Source: Pseudoalteromonas distincta | GTDB lineage: Bacteria; Pseudomonadota; Gammaproteobacteria; Enterobacterales; Alteromonadaceae | Length of the DNA stretch: 64,000 nucleotides | Assembly: GCF_000814675.1 (NCBI RefSeq) | Contig: NZ_JWIG01000016.1 | Coordinates: 1 to 64,000 of the forward strand | Direction: 5' to 3' | Shown: positions 50,990 to 58,796 of the stretch, piece after piece | Layout of the letters: the number at the start of each line of letters is the position of its first letter | Numbering within the stretch: position 1 is the first letter of the stretch | Made by a program: the position numbers and the translations under genes | The notes under the pieces: model-generated | Told to the model about the DNA's origin: nothing | The model's database searches: none | Seen by the model: the letters and a program-made list of their open reading frames with translations, nothing else

Positions 50990-52320
50990 TGGCTTACTCC
51001 ATAACGGGTTTGCCAACCTTGCATAATGGCGTTTACCCAGCTTGGATGAGGTTCACTCAATGTGCGTTTAATACTGTTTAAAGGCAGTGCACTTGGATGT
51101 GGTTTAGCTGTTTTAAATAAGGCTTGCTCATCAGGCGTTAACGTTGATTGAATAAGTACGCTTTTATCGCCCCATATATGCGCTTTTTGTTTTTGAGCTT
51201 GCGCCTCAGGGCTGAGTAAAAAATTAGCCACTAATTGCGCACTTTGCTGGTGGCTTGCATTGTAAGGGATTGCCACAAAATGGGTATTACTTAAACTGCC
51301 ATCACTCATTGCGTAACTGCGAATGCTGTTTGGTAAGTCATAGCGTTTTACAGCTGCCGGTACTTCAGGTGCTGAAAAAGTAAAGGCTAAACTCAGCTCT
51401 GTATCGTCCACAAGGCGGCGCATTTGAGCACCACTTTGCATAAAATGAGTGCCACCACGCCAAAGAGTTGGGTGTAGTTTATCTAAAAAGTCCCACAGTG
51501 GATTTAACACTTGCGCCGTATTTTTAGTTGTAGCTGGTTGGTTTAGCTGCGCTTTAATGTTTTCGCTGCTGTGCTTATGCAGCACAACTAAGGCGTATTT
51601 TAAAAAGCTCATACCTAAAAAGTCAGGCGGCTTTGGGTAACTAAAGCGGCCAGGGTTTTGTGCGCTCCAGTTTAATAATTCGTTTAATGTCGTCGGCAAT
51701 TTATTGTTTGCCTTACCATTTATTGCAATGCTGTCGTAATAAAACGTAAGTGACGCTTGCCCCCATGGCGCCTCCATCCCATTGGTAGGTAAACCAAAAT
51801 CAAATGTTACAGCAGGGTTATTAGCCGGATCGGTTAATGCAAAGTAGGGGAGTTTATTTGCCCATTGCTTTAAAAGCAGAGAGTGCTCACTCATGGTGGC
51901 AAAGTTAGCTCCGTTGATCCACATTAAATCTACGCTGCCTTGGTTGTTATTGTTTGCTGATTTTTCGGCAAGTACACGGCTTACTGCTTCGCTGGTGTCA
52001 CTTAATTTTACATGTACCAGGTTAATGTTGTACTTAGTTTTAACTTGCTGCGCTGCCCATTGAATATAAGCATTTATTTGCGCGTCGCCGCCCCATGCAT
52101 AAAAGTATACATCTTGATTGCGACCAAGTGTTTGAACTTGTTGCCAGCGAGATTGCTGTTGTGTGTTTATTACTAAATTACTTTTACTATTTGAGTTAAT
52201 AACGGTATTAGCAAACGCAGTGCTCGAAAAAGCAGCTAAATTTGCGATTGCACAAACGCAAAACGCGACACAGCAAAAGCTGTATCGCGCCAGTGTTTGC
52301 CAAAACTTAATGGCGAACAT
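50986..52320 (-). CDS. ynjB: ABC transporter substrate-binding protein (YnjB-like)
   Basis: The product is 444 residues with a signal peptide ending AAFSSTAFA before NTV. DVYFYAWGGDAQINAYIQWA and later VDLMWINGANFATM, LPTNGMEAPWGQASLTFYYD and FVAIPYNASHQQSAQLVANFL belong to the YnjB group of extracellular solute-binding proteins (cluster with thiamine, iron and polyamine binders). Its start overlaps the DUF547 gene by 14 bases. The ligand cannot be told from sequence. Confidence 0.87.
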   Translation of the reverse strand: MFAIKFWQTLARYSFCCVAFCVCAIANLAAFSSTAFANTVINSNSKSNLVINTQQQSRWQQVQTLGRNQDVYFYAWGGDAQINAYIQWAAQQVKTKYNINLVHVKLSDTSEAVSRVLAEKSANNNNQGSVDLMWINGANFATMSEHSLLLKQWANKLPYFALTDPANNPAVTFDFGLPTNGMEAPWGQASLTFYYDSIAINGKANNKLPTTLNELLNWSAQNPGRFSYPKPPDFLGMSFLKYALVVLHKHSSENIKAQLNQPATTKNTAQVLNPLWDFLDKLHPTLWRGGTHFMQSGAQMRRLVDDTELSLAFTFSAPEVPAAVKRYDLPNSIRSYAMSDGSLSNTHFVAIPYNASHQQSAQLVANFLLSPEAQAQKQKAHIWGDKSVLIQSTLTPDEQALFKTAKPHPSALPLNSIKRTLSEPHPSWVNAIMQGWQTRYGVSQ

Positions 52321-53125
52321 TTAAATCCCAGTTATAGTCTAAAAATTTAACTTTCATGTCATCATTTTTAAGTGCTTTTTGCTGAGCGGGTATCAGTTTA
52401 AGTGCATCACTGTATTGCAGGAAAAACTGCTGTAGCGTGTTTGCACCTCTAAAACCTTTTTCAAAGTCATCGCCGTACCATTTAAATATTGAAGACACGC
52501 TTAGCGTATTTTCTTGAGCCATATTGCGTGTCATATCTGATAAAAAGCGCACTGTTTGCTCTTGCAGTTGGCTCTCTAAATCAGTGGTTGTATAGGCTTC
52601 TTCTCGAAGCGCTGGGCAACCAATACTCGCGCAATTTACTGCAAAGTGAATACGTGGGTCGTTGTATTTACCGCTGCCACGTATTAAACCATGCTCTATA
52701 TCATCAAGGCTGCGAGTTTTGCCAAGTAATGGCACAAACTCTTTACTCCATGGTGAGCTAAAAAAGCTCCCTAAGTCTTTAATTGACTTAATATCAGGGT
52801 ACTTAGTCAATATAAGTTCAACAGTCCACGCATTATAAGCATTGATTAAAAAAGCGAGTTGCTTAGGCTTTTCCCACGCGTCAAATTCGCTTTGCGTTAC
52901 AGCCGTTAACGAATCTAAATACGTTTTTAGCTGTGCATGCTCACGTTTTATAGCAGCGTAATCAACCTCAGTACTGTGATTATGATTAATAGCGACAACA
53001 TGCTTATTTAGCAATGCATTCCAGCTATCGTGCATGTTTTGGGCTTGGGTCGAAAATGATGTTGCAAACGATGTTACAACTAAAGCCGAACCAAGTAGCA
53101 ATGCTTTTAGAGGTGTTTTAAACAT
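52307..53125 (-). CDS. Secreted DUF547 protein
   Basis: The product is 272 residues from the ATG at 53125, two bases after the preceding stop, with GAGG before it. A signal peptide (ALLLGSALVVTSFATSFSTQAQ) is followed by the DUF547 domain: QLAFLINAYNAWTVELIL, SPWSKEFVPLLG, LDDIEHGLIR and DPRIHFAVNCASIGCPALREEAY. The conserved histidines and cysteines (NCASIGCP) suggest a hydrolase or a cysteine-based enzyme, but no function is known. DUF547 genes often stand beside the flavoenzyme seen next. Confidence 0.87.
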   Translation of the reverse strand: MFKTPLKALLLGSALVVTSFATSFSTQAQNMHDSWNALLNKHVVAINHNHSTEVDYAAIKREHAQLKTYLDSLTAVTQSEFDAWEKPKQLAFLINAYNAWTVELILTKYPDIKSIKDLGSFFSSPWSKEFVPLLGKTRSLDDIEHGLIRGSGKYNDPRIHFAVNCASIGCPALREEAYTTTDLESQLQEQTVRFLSDMTRNMAQENTLSVSSIFKWYGDDFEKGFRGANTLQQFFLQYSDALKLIPAQQKALKNDDMKVKFLDYNWDLNVRH

Positions 53126-53127
53126 AA

Positions 53128-55281
53128 TTAACCTCGACGCCAAGTGTGGTATTTTTCAAGCAAGTTAAGCACTTTTTCAGGTGCATGAGCGCGTTTCCAC
53201 TCACCTGCTGCGTATTTATTACCTTCAGCCCAAGTAGGGTAGCTGTGTATAGTACCGAGTATTTTGTTAAGGCCTAAACCGTGTTTCATTGCCAGTACAA
53301 ACTCAGCAATTAAATCGCCAGCGTGTTCAGATACTACAGTAACGCCCAATATTTTGTCTTTGCCTTTGGGTGTAATCACTTTAATAAAGCCTTTTGTAGC
53401 GCTGTCGGTAATTGCACGGTCTAGCTCTTCAAATTCAAAGCGAGTAATTTCGTAATCTATGCCTTTGTCTTTTGCGTCTTGCTCGTTTAAGCCAACACGT
53501 GCTACTTCTGGGTCAATAAACGTAGTCCACGGAATAACACGGTAATCTACTTTAAACTTTTTAAGGTGACCAAATAAGCCATTTACCGCTGCGTACCAAC
53601 CCTGATGGGCTGCCACATGTGTAAACTGGTATGGACCTACAATATCGCCTGCTGCAAAAATATTAGGGTAGAGTGTTTCTAGGTATTCGTTAGTTACTAC
53701 CGTGCGGTTTGTTTCAATGCCTAGCTCTTCAAGACCGTAACCTTTAAGGCGTGCACTTCTACCAACGGCACATAATAGCTCGTCGTATTCAATATCTATT
53801 TCTTTGTCGTTATGTTTAACAACAATATATTTTTTACCATCGCGAGCTTCACAGCGAAGTGCTTGGTGCGATGTTAAAATATTAACGCCACTTTCGGTTA
53901 ACGCTTCGTGAGCAAAAGTAGACACTTCAAGATCTTCTTTGATCATGATGCGCTCCGCCATTTCAATTTGCGTAACGCTTGAACCTAAACGTGCAAAGCT
54001 TTGTGCTAATTCACTACCAATTGGACCACCACCTAGTACTACAAGTTTTTTAGGTGCCTCATCTAGCTCTGCAAATTTATTCCACAATGTATCGCTTGTT
54101 ACATAGCCTGTTTCTTCAATACCAGGTAGTGGCGGTACAAACGGGCGTGCGCCAGTGGCAATAACAATAGTGCGTGCCGTGAGTGTTTGCGTGCCACCGT
54201 CGTTAAGTTTAATTTCTACAGTCCACGGGTCGATTAATTTACCGTAGCCTTTTACAACATCTACGCCTAAGTCTGTGTAGCGCTCAACACTGTCGTGTGG
54301 TGCTACATCTGCAATTACTTTGTGTACACGTGCCATTACTTTTTTGAACGAAAACTGCGGTGTCGCATTTTCTAGGCCGTAGTTTTCACCATGGCGAATT
54401 TGTTCTGCAATTTTAGCGCTTTTAATAACTGCTTTACTTGGAACACAACCATAGTTTAAACAGTCTCCGCCCATTTCGCCCGCTTCAATAAGGGTTACTT
54501 TTGCTTTAACAGCAGCGGCTATATAACTTGTTACCAAACCACCTGCGCCTGCGCCAATAACAATCATGTTACGGTCGAATTTTTTAGGCTTAGTGTAGTT
54601 TTTGTATACGCGACGTTTTTTAAACACGTTTAAGATTCCTTTTGCAATGAATGGGAATATACCCAATAAAGCGAATGATAAGATTAAGTTGAATGATAAA
54701 ATTCCAGATAAGCTCTCTATTTGCGCCAATTGTGTACCTGCGTTAACAAATACAAATGTACCGGCGAGCATACCTGCTTGGCTTACCCAGTAGTAAGTCC
54801 ATGACTTTATTGAAGTAACACCCATTAGTAAGTTAATTAAAAAGAACGGAAACACCGGCACTAAACGAAGGGTAAATAAGTAAAATCCACCTTCTTTTTC
54901 AACGCCTGCATCAATGGCGGCTAAGCGCTCAGGAAAACGTTGTTTAATAGTGTCTCGTAGTAAGTAACGCGATACTAAAAAGGCAAGTGTTGCGCCAATA
55001 GTTGAGGCAAAAGATGCAACCAATAAGCCTTCAACTAAGCCAAACAATGCACCTGCGGCAAGTGTTAAAATAGCGGCGCCTGGTAAAGAGAGAGCAGTTA
55101 CTACTACATATAGTAAAAAGAACCCACCAATAACTAGTAATGGTGACTGCTCTTTGTATTGGTTAAACTGATCCATCGATCCTTTTAAGCCATCAAGCGT
55201 AAGTAGTTGGTGTAAGTCAAAATGAAAGAACAGACCGACGGCGGCCGCTGCAATCAATAATAGAAATATTTTTTTAATCAT
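53128..55281 (-). CDS. Fusion of a TVP38/TMEM64 (VTT) membrane domain with a mercuric-reductase-like flavoenzyme
   Basis: This is a 717-residue protein. Residues 1-220 form a VTT/DedA-like membrane domain (LSLPGAAILTLAAGALFGLVEG, FPFFLINLLMGVTSIKSWTY). From about 235 a pyridine-nucleotide disulfide oxidoreductase follows: FAD site VIGAGAGGLVTSYIAAAVKA, redox pair GGDCLNYGCVPSKA, NAD site VVLGGGPIGSELAQSFARLG, and the C-terminal HSYPTWAEG with the catalytic histidine and glutamate. There is no N-terminal MerA mercury-binding domain and no paired cysteines at the end, so mercury is not implied. Coupling of a membrane channel-like domain to a thiol reductase suggests electron transfer to, or redox trapping of, an imported compound. 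Confidence 0.88.
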   Translation of the reverse strand: MIKKIFLLLIAAAAVGLFFHFDLHQLLTLDGLKGSMDQFNQYKEQSPLLVIGGFFLLYVVVTALSLPGAAILTLAAGALFGLVEGLLVASFASTIGATLAFLVSRYLLRDTIKQRFPERLAAIDAGVEKEGGFYLFTLRLVPVFPFFLINLLMGVTSIKSWTYYWVSQAGMLAGTFVFVNAGTQLAQIESLSGILSFNLILSFALLGIFPFIAKGILNVFKKRRVYKNYTKPKKFDRNMIVIGAGAGGLVTSYIAAAVKAKVTLIEAGEMGGDCLNYGCVPSKAVIKSAKIAEQIRHGENYGLENATPQFSFKKVMARVHKVIADVAPHDSVERYTDLGVDVVKGYGKLIDPWTVEIKLNDGGTQTLTARTIVIATGARPFVPPLPGIEETGYVTSDTLWNKFAELDEAPKKLVVLGGGPIGSELAQSFARLGSSVTQIEMAERIMIKEDLEVSTFAHEALTESGVNILTSHQALRCEARDGKKYIVVKHNDKEIDIEYDELLCAVGRSARLKGYGLEELGIETNRTVVTNEYLETLYPNIFAAGDIVGPYQFTHVAAHQGWYAAVNGLFGHLKKFKVDYRVIPWTTFIDPEVARVGLNEQDAKDKGIDYEITRFEFEELDRAITDSATKGFIKVITPKGKDKILGVTVVSEHAGDLIAEFVLAMKHGLGLNKILGTIHSYPTWAEGNKYAAGEWKRAHAPEKVLNLLEKYHTWRRG

Positions 55282-55305
55282 GTTCTCTCTCTTTCAAACT
55301 TGTCT

Positions 55306-57666
55306 TTAAAAATTATGGGTAAGCGTAAGCTTGGCGTTTATTGGCAACTCAGGAAAAGCTAAAGTTGCACCAAAGTAACCGCCTTCAAATACTGGGCGCC
55401 AGTTTTTTTGATTCGTCACGTTGTTTACATCTAATCGTAACTTGGTACTAGGCGTAAAAGCATAGCTAGTATTTACGTTTAGTGTGTACTGATCACGAAT
55501 TTTTACTGTCGCCAAAAAGTCTAATGGGTAACTCTTTGTATATAGACCTGAAAAACCCGTTTGCCATTTCGAATTAATTGAATAATTTCCGTTAAAGCTG
55601 AAAGATTGCTCAGGGATGCCCTGTACACGGGTGTTTGAAGGTGCAAACGCGGTAAAGCTAGGTGCGCCAACACTGGTACCTGCAATAATATCTGGACGTG
55701 AGTTGTCAAATGCATCTGCTACTTGCGCTGAGTCTTGGCTACTTGCAGAATTATCGTAGCGAGCATCAATATAGCTGTAGCCAGCACTTAGCCAATAAGG
55801 GTAAGCATCATAAAATACTTGGCTTTCAAAGCCGGTAGTACGAATGCCGGTATTACTACCATCGCGATTACGTAAACTACGACGTTGGCTGAATACTGCT
55901 CCATCGGCGTACCAATCACTGTCGGTTGGTGCGTATTTCAAACCAAATTCAACTAAGGTGTTTTCGGTTGAAAAGTTTTGTGCGCTAATCGTGTTGTCGC
56001 TACCAAGAGATGTGCCGCCAGCCATGCTATTTGATGTGGCTTCGTTGTAACTTGCTGCACCATAAGTGGTGTAATCACCATTTAATCGGTAATTAAAGCT
56101 TATTTGCCCCGAATGTAGTTTATCGTTAATGCTATCGCGAGCTGCAATTTCACCCTCTGGTGCTATTGGGTCGTGCGCGTCTACGTCATAAAAATCTATG
56201 CGGTAACCAACACTTGTATGAAACTTATCTGTCCAATCAGAATCTTGCTGAATAGCAAAACCCGTTTGCCATGAGCGCGAATCGGTAGTGTCTGATAAGT
56301 TAAAGTCGCCGCTGCCATCGTTATTAATATCGTATTGACCACCAGGGGATACAAATACACCTGGACTAATTTCAATTAAACGCGCTTGTTGTGCATCAGT
56401 TAAAGGAATACGGCGATTTGAAATTGGGCCAGTTAAATCAATAGGTAAGTCGGCTTCTGTTGTAAATTGGCTGTAGCCTAGCACGCGGTTGTAACGCACA
56501 TCAAAAGCAAAAATTGTTTGCTGTTCGTTACTCCATTGGTAAGTCAGTTCGGTACGGTTTTGCGCGGTATCGGCACCATCTATAATTTCAACAAAGCTAT
56601 TTTGTGCAATTTCTTCGCGTTGTAAGTGCTGAAAATAAGTAATGTTTTTTATTGATGCGTTGTTTGAAAGTTCACGCTTATAAATACTGTGTAGTAAATA
56701 AGTAGTGGCTTCGTTTTGATTGTCAGGGTCGGTAAGTACTGTACTACGGTCTATTTTTACTTGCCCAGTAGGTGAAACAATAGAACCTGCCGCTGGAACT
56801 GTACTGCCATTTGCTTGAACGCCTTGGCCGGTAATATAAAGGCCATTATCTATTAGCGCTTGAGTAGGGCGGTTAATACCTGCGTTATCGGTAAATTCAA
56901 CTTGGTATAACTCAAAGTTAATATCCCAGCTGCTCTTGTCATCAGGTAACACCCTAAGTGCTGCAAATAGGCTGTCGCTTTTCGTGCCCGAAAAGTCGTA
57001 GTAGCTGCCGTTATCAATGTGTTCAGCGCTTACTCTAAAACCTACTTTGTCTTTTACTATAGGTGCACTGTAATCAACTAAAACACTGTACTGATCCCAT
57101 CGTCCTGCAGATACCGTTGCTTTGCCTTTACTGTCGTCAGTTGATGCTTTTTTAGAATGTAAGTTTACAAAACCACCGTTGCGTTGGCTTGAACCAAATA
57201 ATACCGGTGGCGCGCCTTTTACTACATCTATTTGTTCTATAGAGTTGAACGATAACGGCACACCAAAGCCATTATTACCTGCTTGGCGGCGTGTACCATC
57301 TTGGAAAAGCTCACCGAGTTGACCACGAATAGTAGGTAAACTCGGTGCTCCAAAACCACTGGCTGAATAGGTATTAGGACTTACTGCAAGTACATCTTGT
57401 AAAGTCGTAATATTGAGTTGTTCTATTAACTCGCTTGAAATTGGTGTTACTGAACGGGCTATATCTTGTAGAGCTAAGTTGTCGCCAAAAGGGCCGTCTA
57501 CAGTGGCATTTTTAACCGAAAGACCTTGAGATTTAATAACTTGGCCTGCCACCTCAATACGCTCAATTGCGCCTTCTTTTGCTGTTTTTGATTCTTCGGC
57601 TGCAAAAGCATTAAGTGGTGTATTTAATATGGTGGCTAGGGAAAGTGCTAAATATGCGTGTTTCAA
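55306..57666 (-). CDS. TonB-dependent receptor heading the eight-gene operon
   Basis: The product is 786 residues with a signal peptide (LALSLATILNTPLNAFA, then AEESK). The plug has SVTPISSELIEQLNITTLQD, LPTIRGQLGELFQDGTRRQ and IEQIDVVKGAPPVLFGSSQR, as in siderophore-type receptors. The barrel ends LPINAKLTLTHNF. No clear Fur box is visible before it, so an iron role is not supported by the promoter. It opens the operon that continues with the VTT-reductase, DUF547 and YnjBCD-like genes; the receptor and ABC importer would form one complete path across both membranes. Confidence 0.86.
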   Translation of the reverse strand: MKHAYLALSLATILNTPLNAFAAEESKTAKEGAIERIEVAGQVIKSQGLSVKNATVDGPFGDNLALQDIARSVTPISSELIEQLNITTLQDVLAVSPNTYSASGFGAPSLPTIRGQLGELFQDGTRRQAGNNGFGVPLSFNSIEQIDVVKGAPPVLFGSSQRNGGFVNLHSKKASTDDSKGKATVSAGRWDQYSVLVDYSAPIVKDKVGFRVSAEHIDNGSYYDFSGTKSDSLFAALRVLPDDKSSWDINFELYQVEFTDNAGINRPTQALIDNGLYITGQGVQANGSTVPAAGSIVSPTGQVKIDRSTVLTDPDNQNEATTYLLHSIYKRELSNNASIKNITYFQHLQREEIAQNSFVEIIDGADTAQNRTELTYQWSNEQQTIFAFDVRYNRVLGYSQFTTEADLPIDLTGPISNRRIPLTDAQQARLIEISPGVFVSPGGQYDINNDGSGDFNLSDTTDSRSWQTGFAIQQDSDWTDKFHTSVGYRIDFYDVDAHDPIAPEGEIAARDSINDKLHSGQISFNYRLNGDYTTYGAASYNEATSNSMAGGTSLGSDNTISAQNFSTENTLVEFGLKYAPTDSDWYADGAVFSQRRSLRNRDGSNTGIRTTGFESQVFYDAYPYWLSAGYSYIDARYDNSASSQDSAQVADAFDNSRPDIIAGTSVGAPSFTAFAPSNTRVQGIPEQSFSFNGNYSINSKWQTGFSGLYTKSYPLDFLATVKIRDQYTLNVNTSYAFTPSTKLRLDVNNVTNQKNWRPVFEGGYFGATLAFPELPINAKLTLTHNF

Positions 57667-58095
57667 ACGTTTTCTCTCTACGGTTAAAATGTTGTTGGCG
57701 ATAAAGACCGAAAGGATTAAAAATAACTTTCAGTAAAATTTTGATTCTTTTTGTTTTTTAGAACATAACAAAACAGATGCATTATAAAGTTGGTAATTAA
57801 GTACTATTGTTTTATTAGTCGATAAAATGTTAATAGAGTAACTGTATTTAATTAAGCATAAATAATTGCTTTTAATAAGATTTATTAATTATAGACTACT
57901 TTCAACCTACTAACATTTTAAACTTGTTAACTTTTATGCAGCATTTTTTAAATTACTTAAATAAGCTTCTCTTTTAGTACTGCATGGCTTAACTAATGAA
58001 CTTAATCAAAAATTTTTGAAATTTTTTGAAATAAAAAACAACTTATACGGTCTAGGTTACTTCTACGTTTATTAATATTCATTTAAGGAAATTTT
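57667..58095. promoter_or_regulatory. Divergent gap between the receptor operon and the DoxX-like gene
   Basis: There is no gene here. The stretch is very AT-rich, with several possible -10 boxes; no Fur, CRP or other known operator is evident. AAGGAAA before 58096 is a good ribosome binding site for the DoxX-like gene. Confidence 0.3.
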
Positions 58096-58509
58096 ATGAC
58101 AGGTTCAATGAATTCTGATGTGCAAAACCGTTTGCAGTGGTCACTTTTATCTTTGCGTTTAGGCGTGTTTATTGTAATGGTTATGTGGACATTCGATAAG
58201 TTTGTTAATCCTGGGCATAGCGCACGTATTTTTGAACATTTTTACGGTATTAGTGGCTCTACAGACATAGTGGCTTACATTATTGGTGCGGTGCAGTTAG
58301 TGCTTGTTTTAGCGTTTTTAGCCGGTATTAAAAAGCGTATAACGTACGGTATCATTTTTGTAATGCATGGTTTATCTACGCTTTCTTCGTACAACCAGTA
58401 CATAGATGGCTTTAATAACTTATTATTCTTTACTGCATGGCCAATGTGGGCTGCGTGTTTTGCACTTTACTTATTACGCGATCAAGACGTGAAATTTACT
58501 GTAAAGTAA
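58096..58509 (+). CDS. Small four-span membrane protein, DoxX-like
   Basis: The product is 137 residues with four helices (LSLRLGVFIVMVMWTFDKFV, IVAYIIGAVQLVLVLAFLAGI, YGIIFVMHGLSTLSS, LLFFTAWPMWAACFALYLL). LRLGVFIVMVMWTFDKF followed by IFEHFYGI resembles DoxX/MauE-type proteins, which take part in redox or thiol metabolism. It ends DVKFTVK. No partner gene is evident; it is divergent from the receptor-reductase operon and may share its regulation. Confidence 0.6.
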   Translation: MTGSMNSDVQNRLQWSLLSLRLGVFIVMVMWTFDKFVNPGHSARIFEHFYGISGSTDIVAYIIGAVQLVLVLAFLAGIKKRITYGIIFVMHGLSTLSSYNQYIDGFNNLLFFTAWPMWAACFALYLLRDQDVKFTVK

Positions 58510-58548
58510 TAAAACAATAGCCATACCCTTAAGGTTATAGCTAAAAAT

Positions 58549-58585
58549 ACATTGGGCTGAGTTATTTACTATTTCAGTCCAATGT
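58549..58585. terminator. Stem-loop after the DoxX-like gene
   Basis: ACATTGGGCTGA (58549-58560) pairs with TCAGTCCAATGT (58574-58585) with one G-T pair. There is no clear T-run. The remaining bases to 58796 contain only the presumed ATPase promoter. Confidence 0.5.
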
Positions 58586-58796
58586 ATAGCCTTTGAGCAC
58601 TTATTTTAATAATCCAACCTCTTTGTCATCTTCTAAAAATAATCCTTTTTATATTATTTCATCCTAAATATTGCGTTAGATCAAAGTTAATATATTTGTA
58701 AGAACAATATCGACAGCTTTAGTTTATGTTAGCTATACGGTTAGTAGGTTTTAATTACCTCAAGTTATTCAACTCAATGTTGTATAGAAGGCTCGT

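Noticed and set aside
53128..55281. Mercuric reductase and mercury resistance
   Set aside because: There is no MerA heavy-metal-binding domain, no C-terminal cysteine pair, and no merR, merT or merP nearby.
57667..58095. Fur box before the TonB receptor
   Set aside because: I could not find a convincing match to the 19-base GATAATGATAATCATTATC pattern, so no iron control is claimed.
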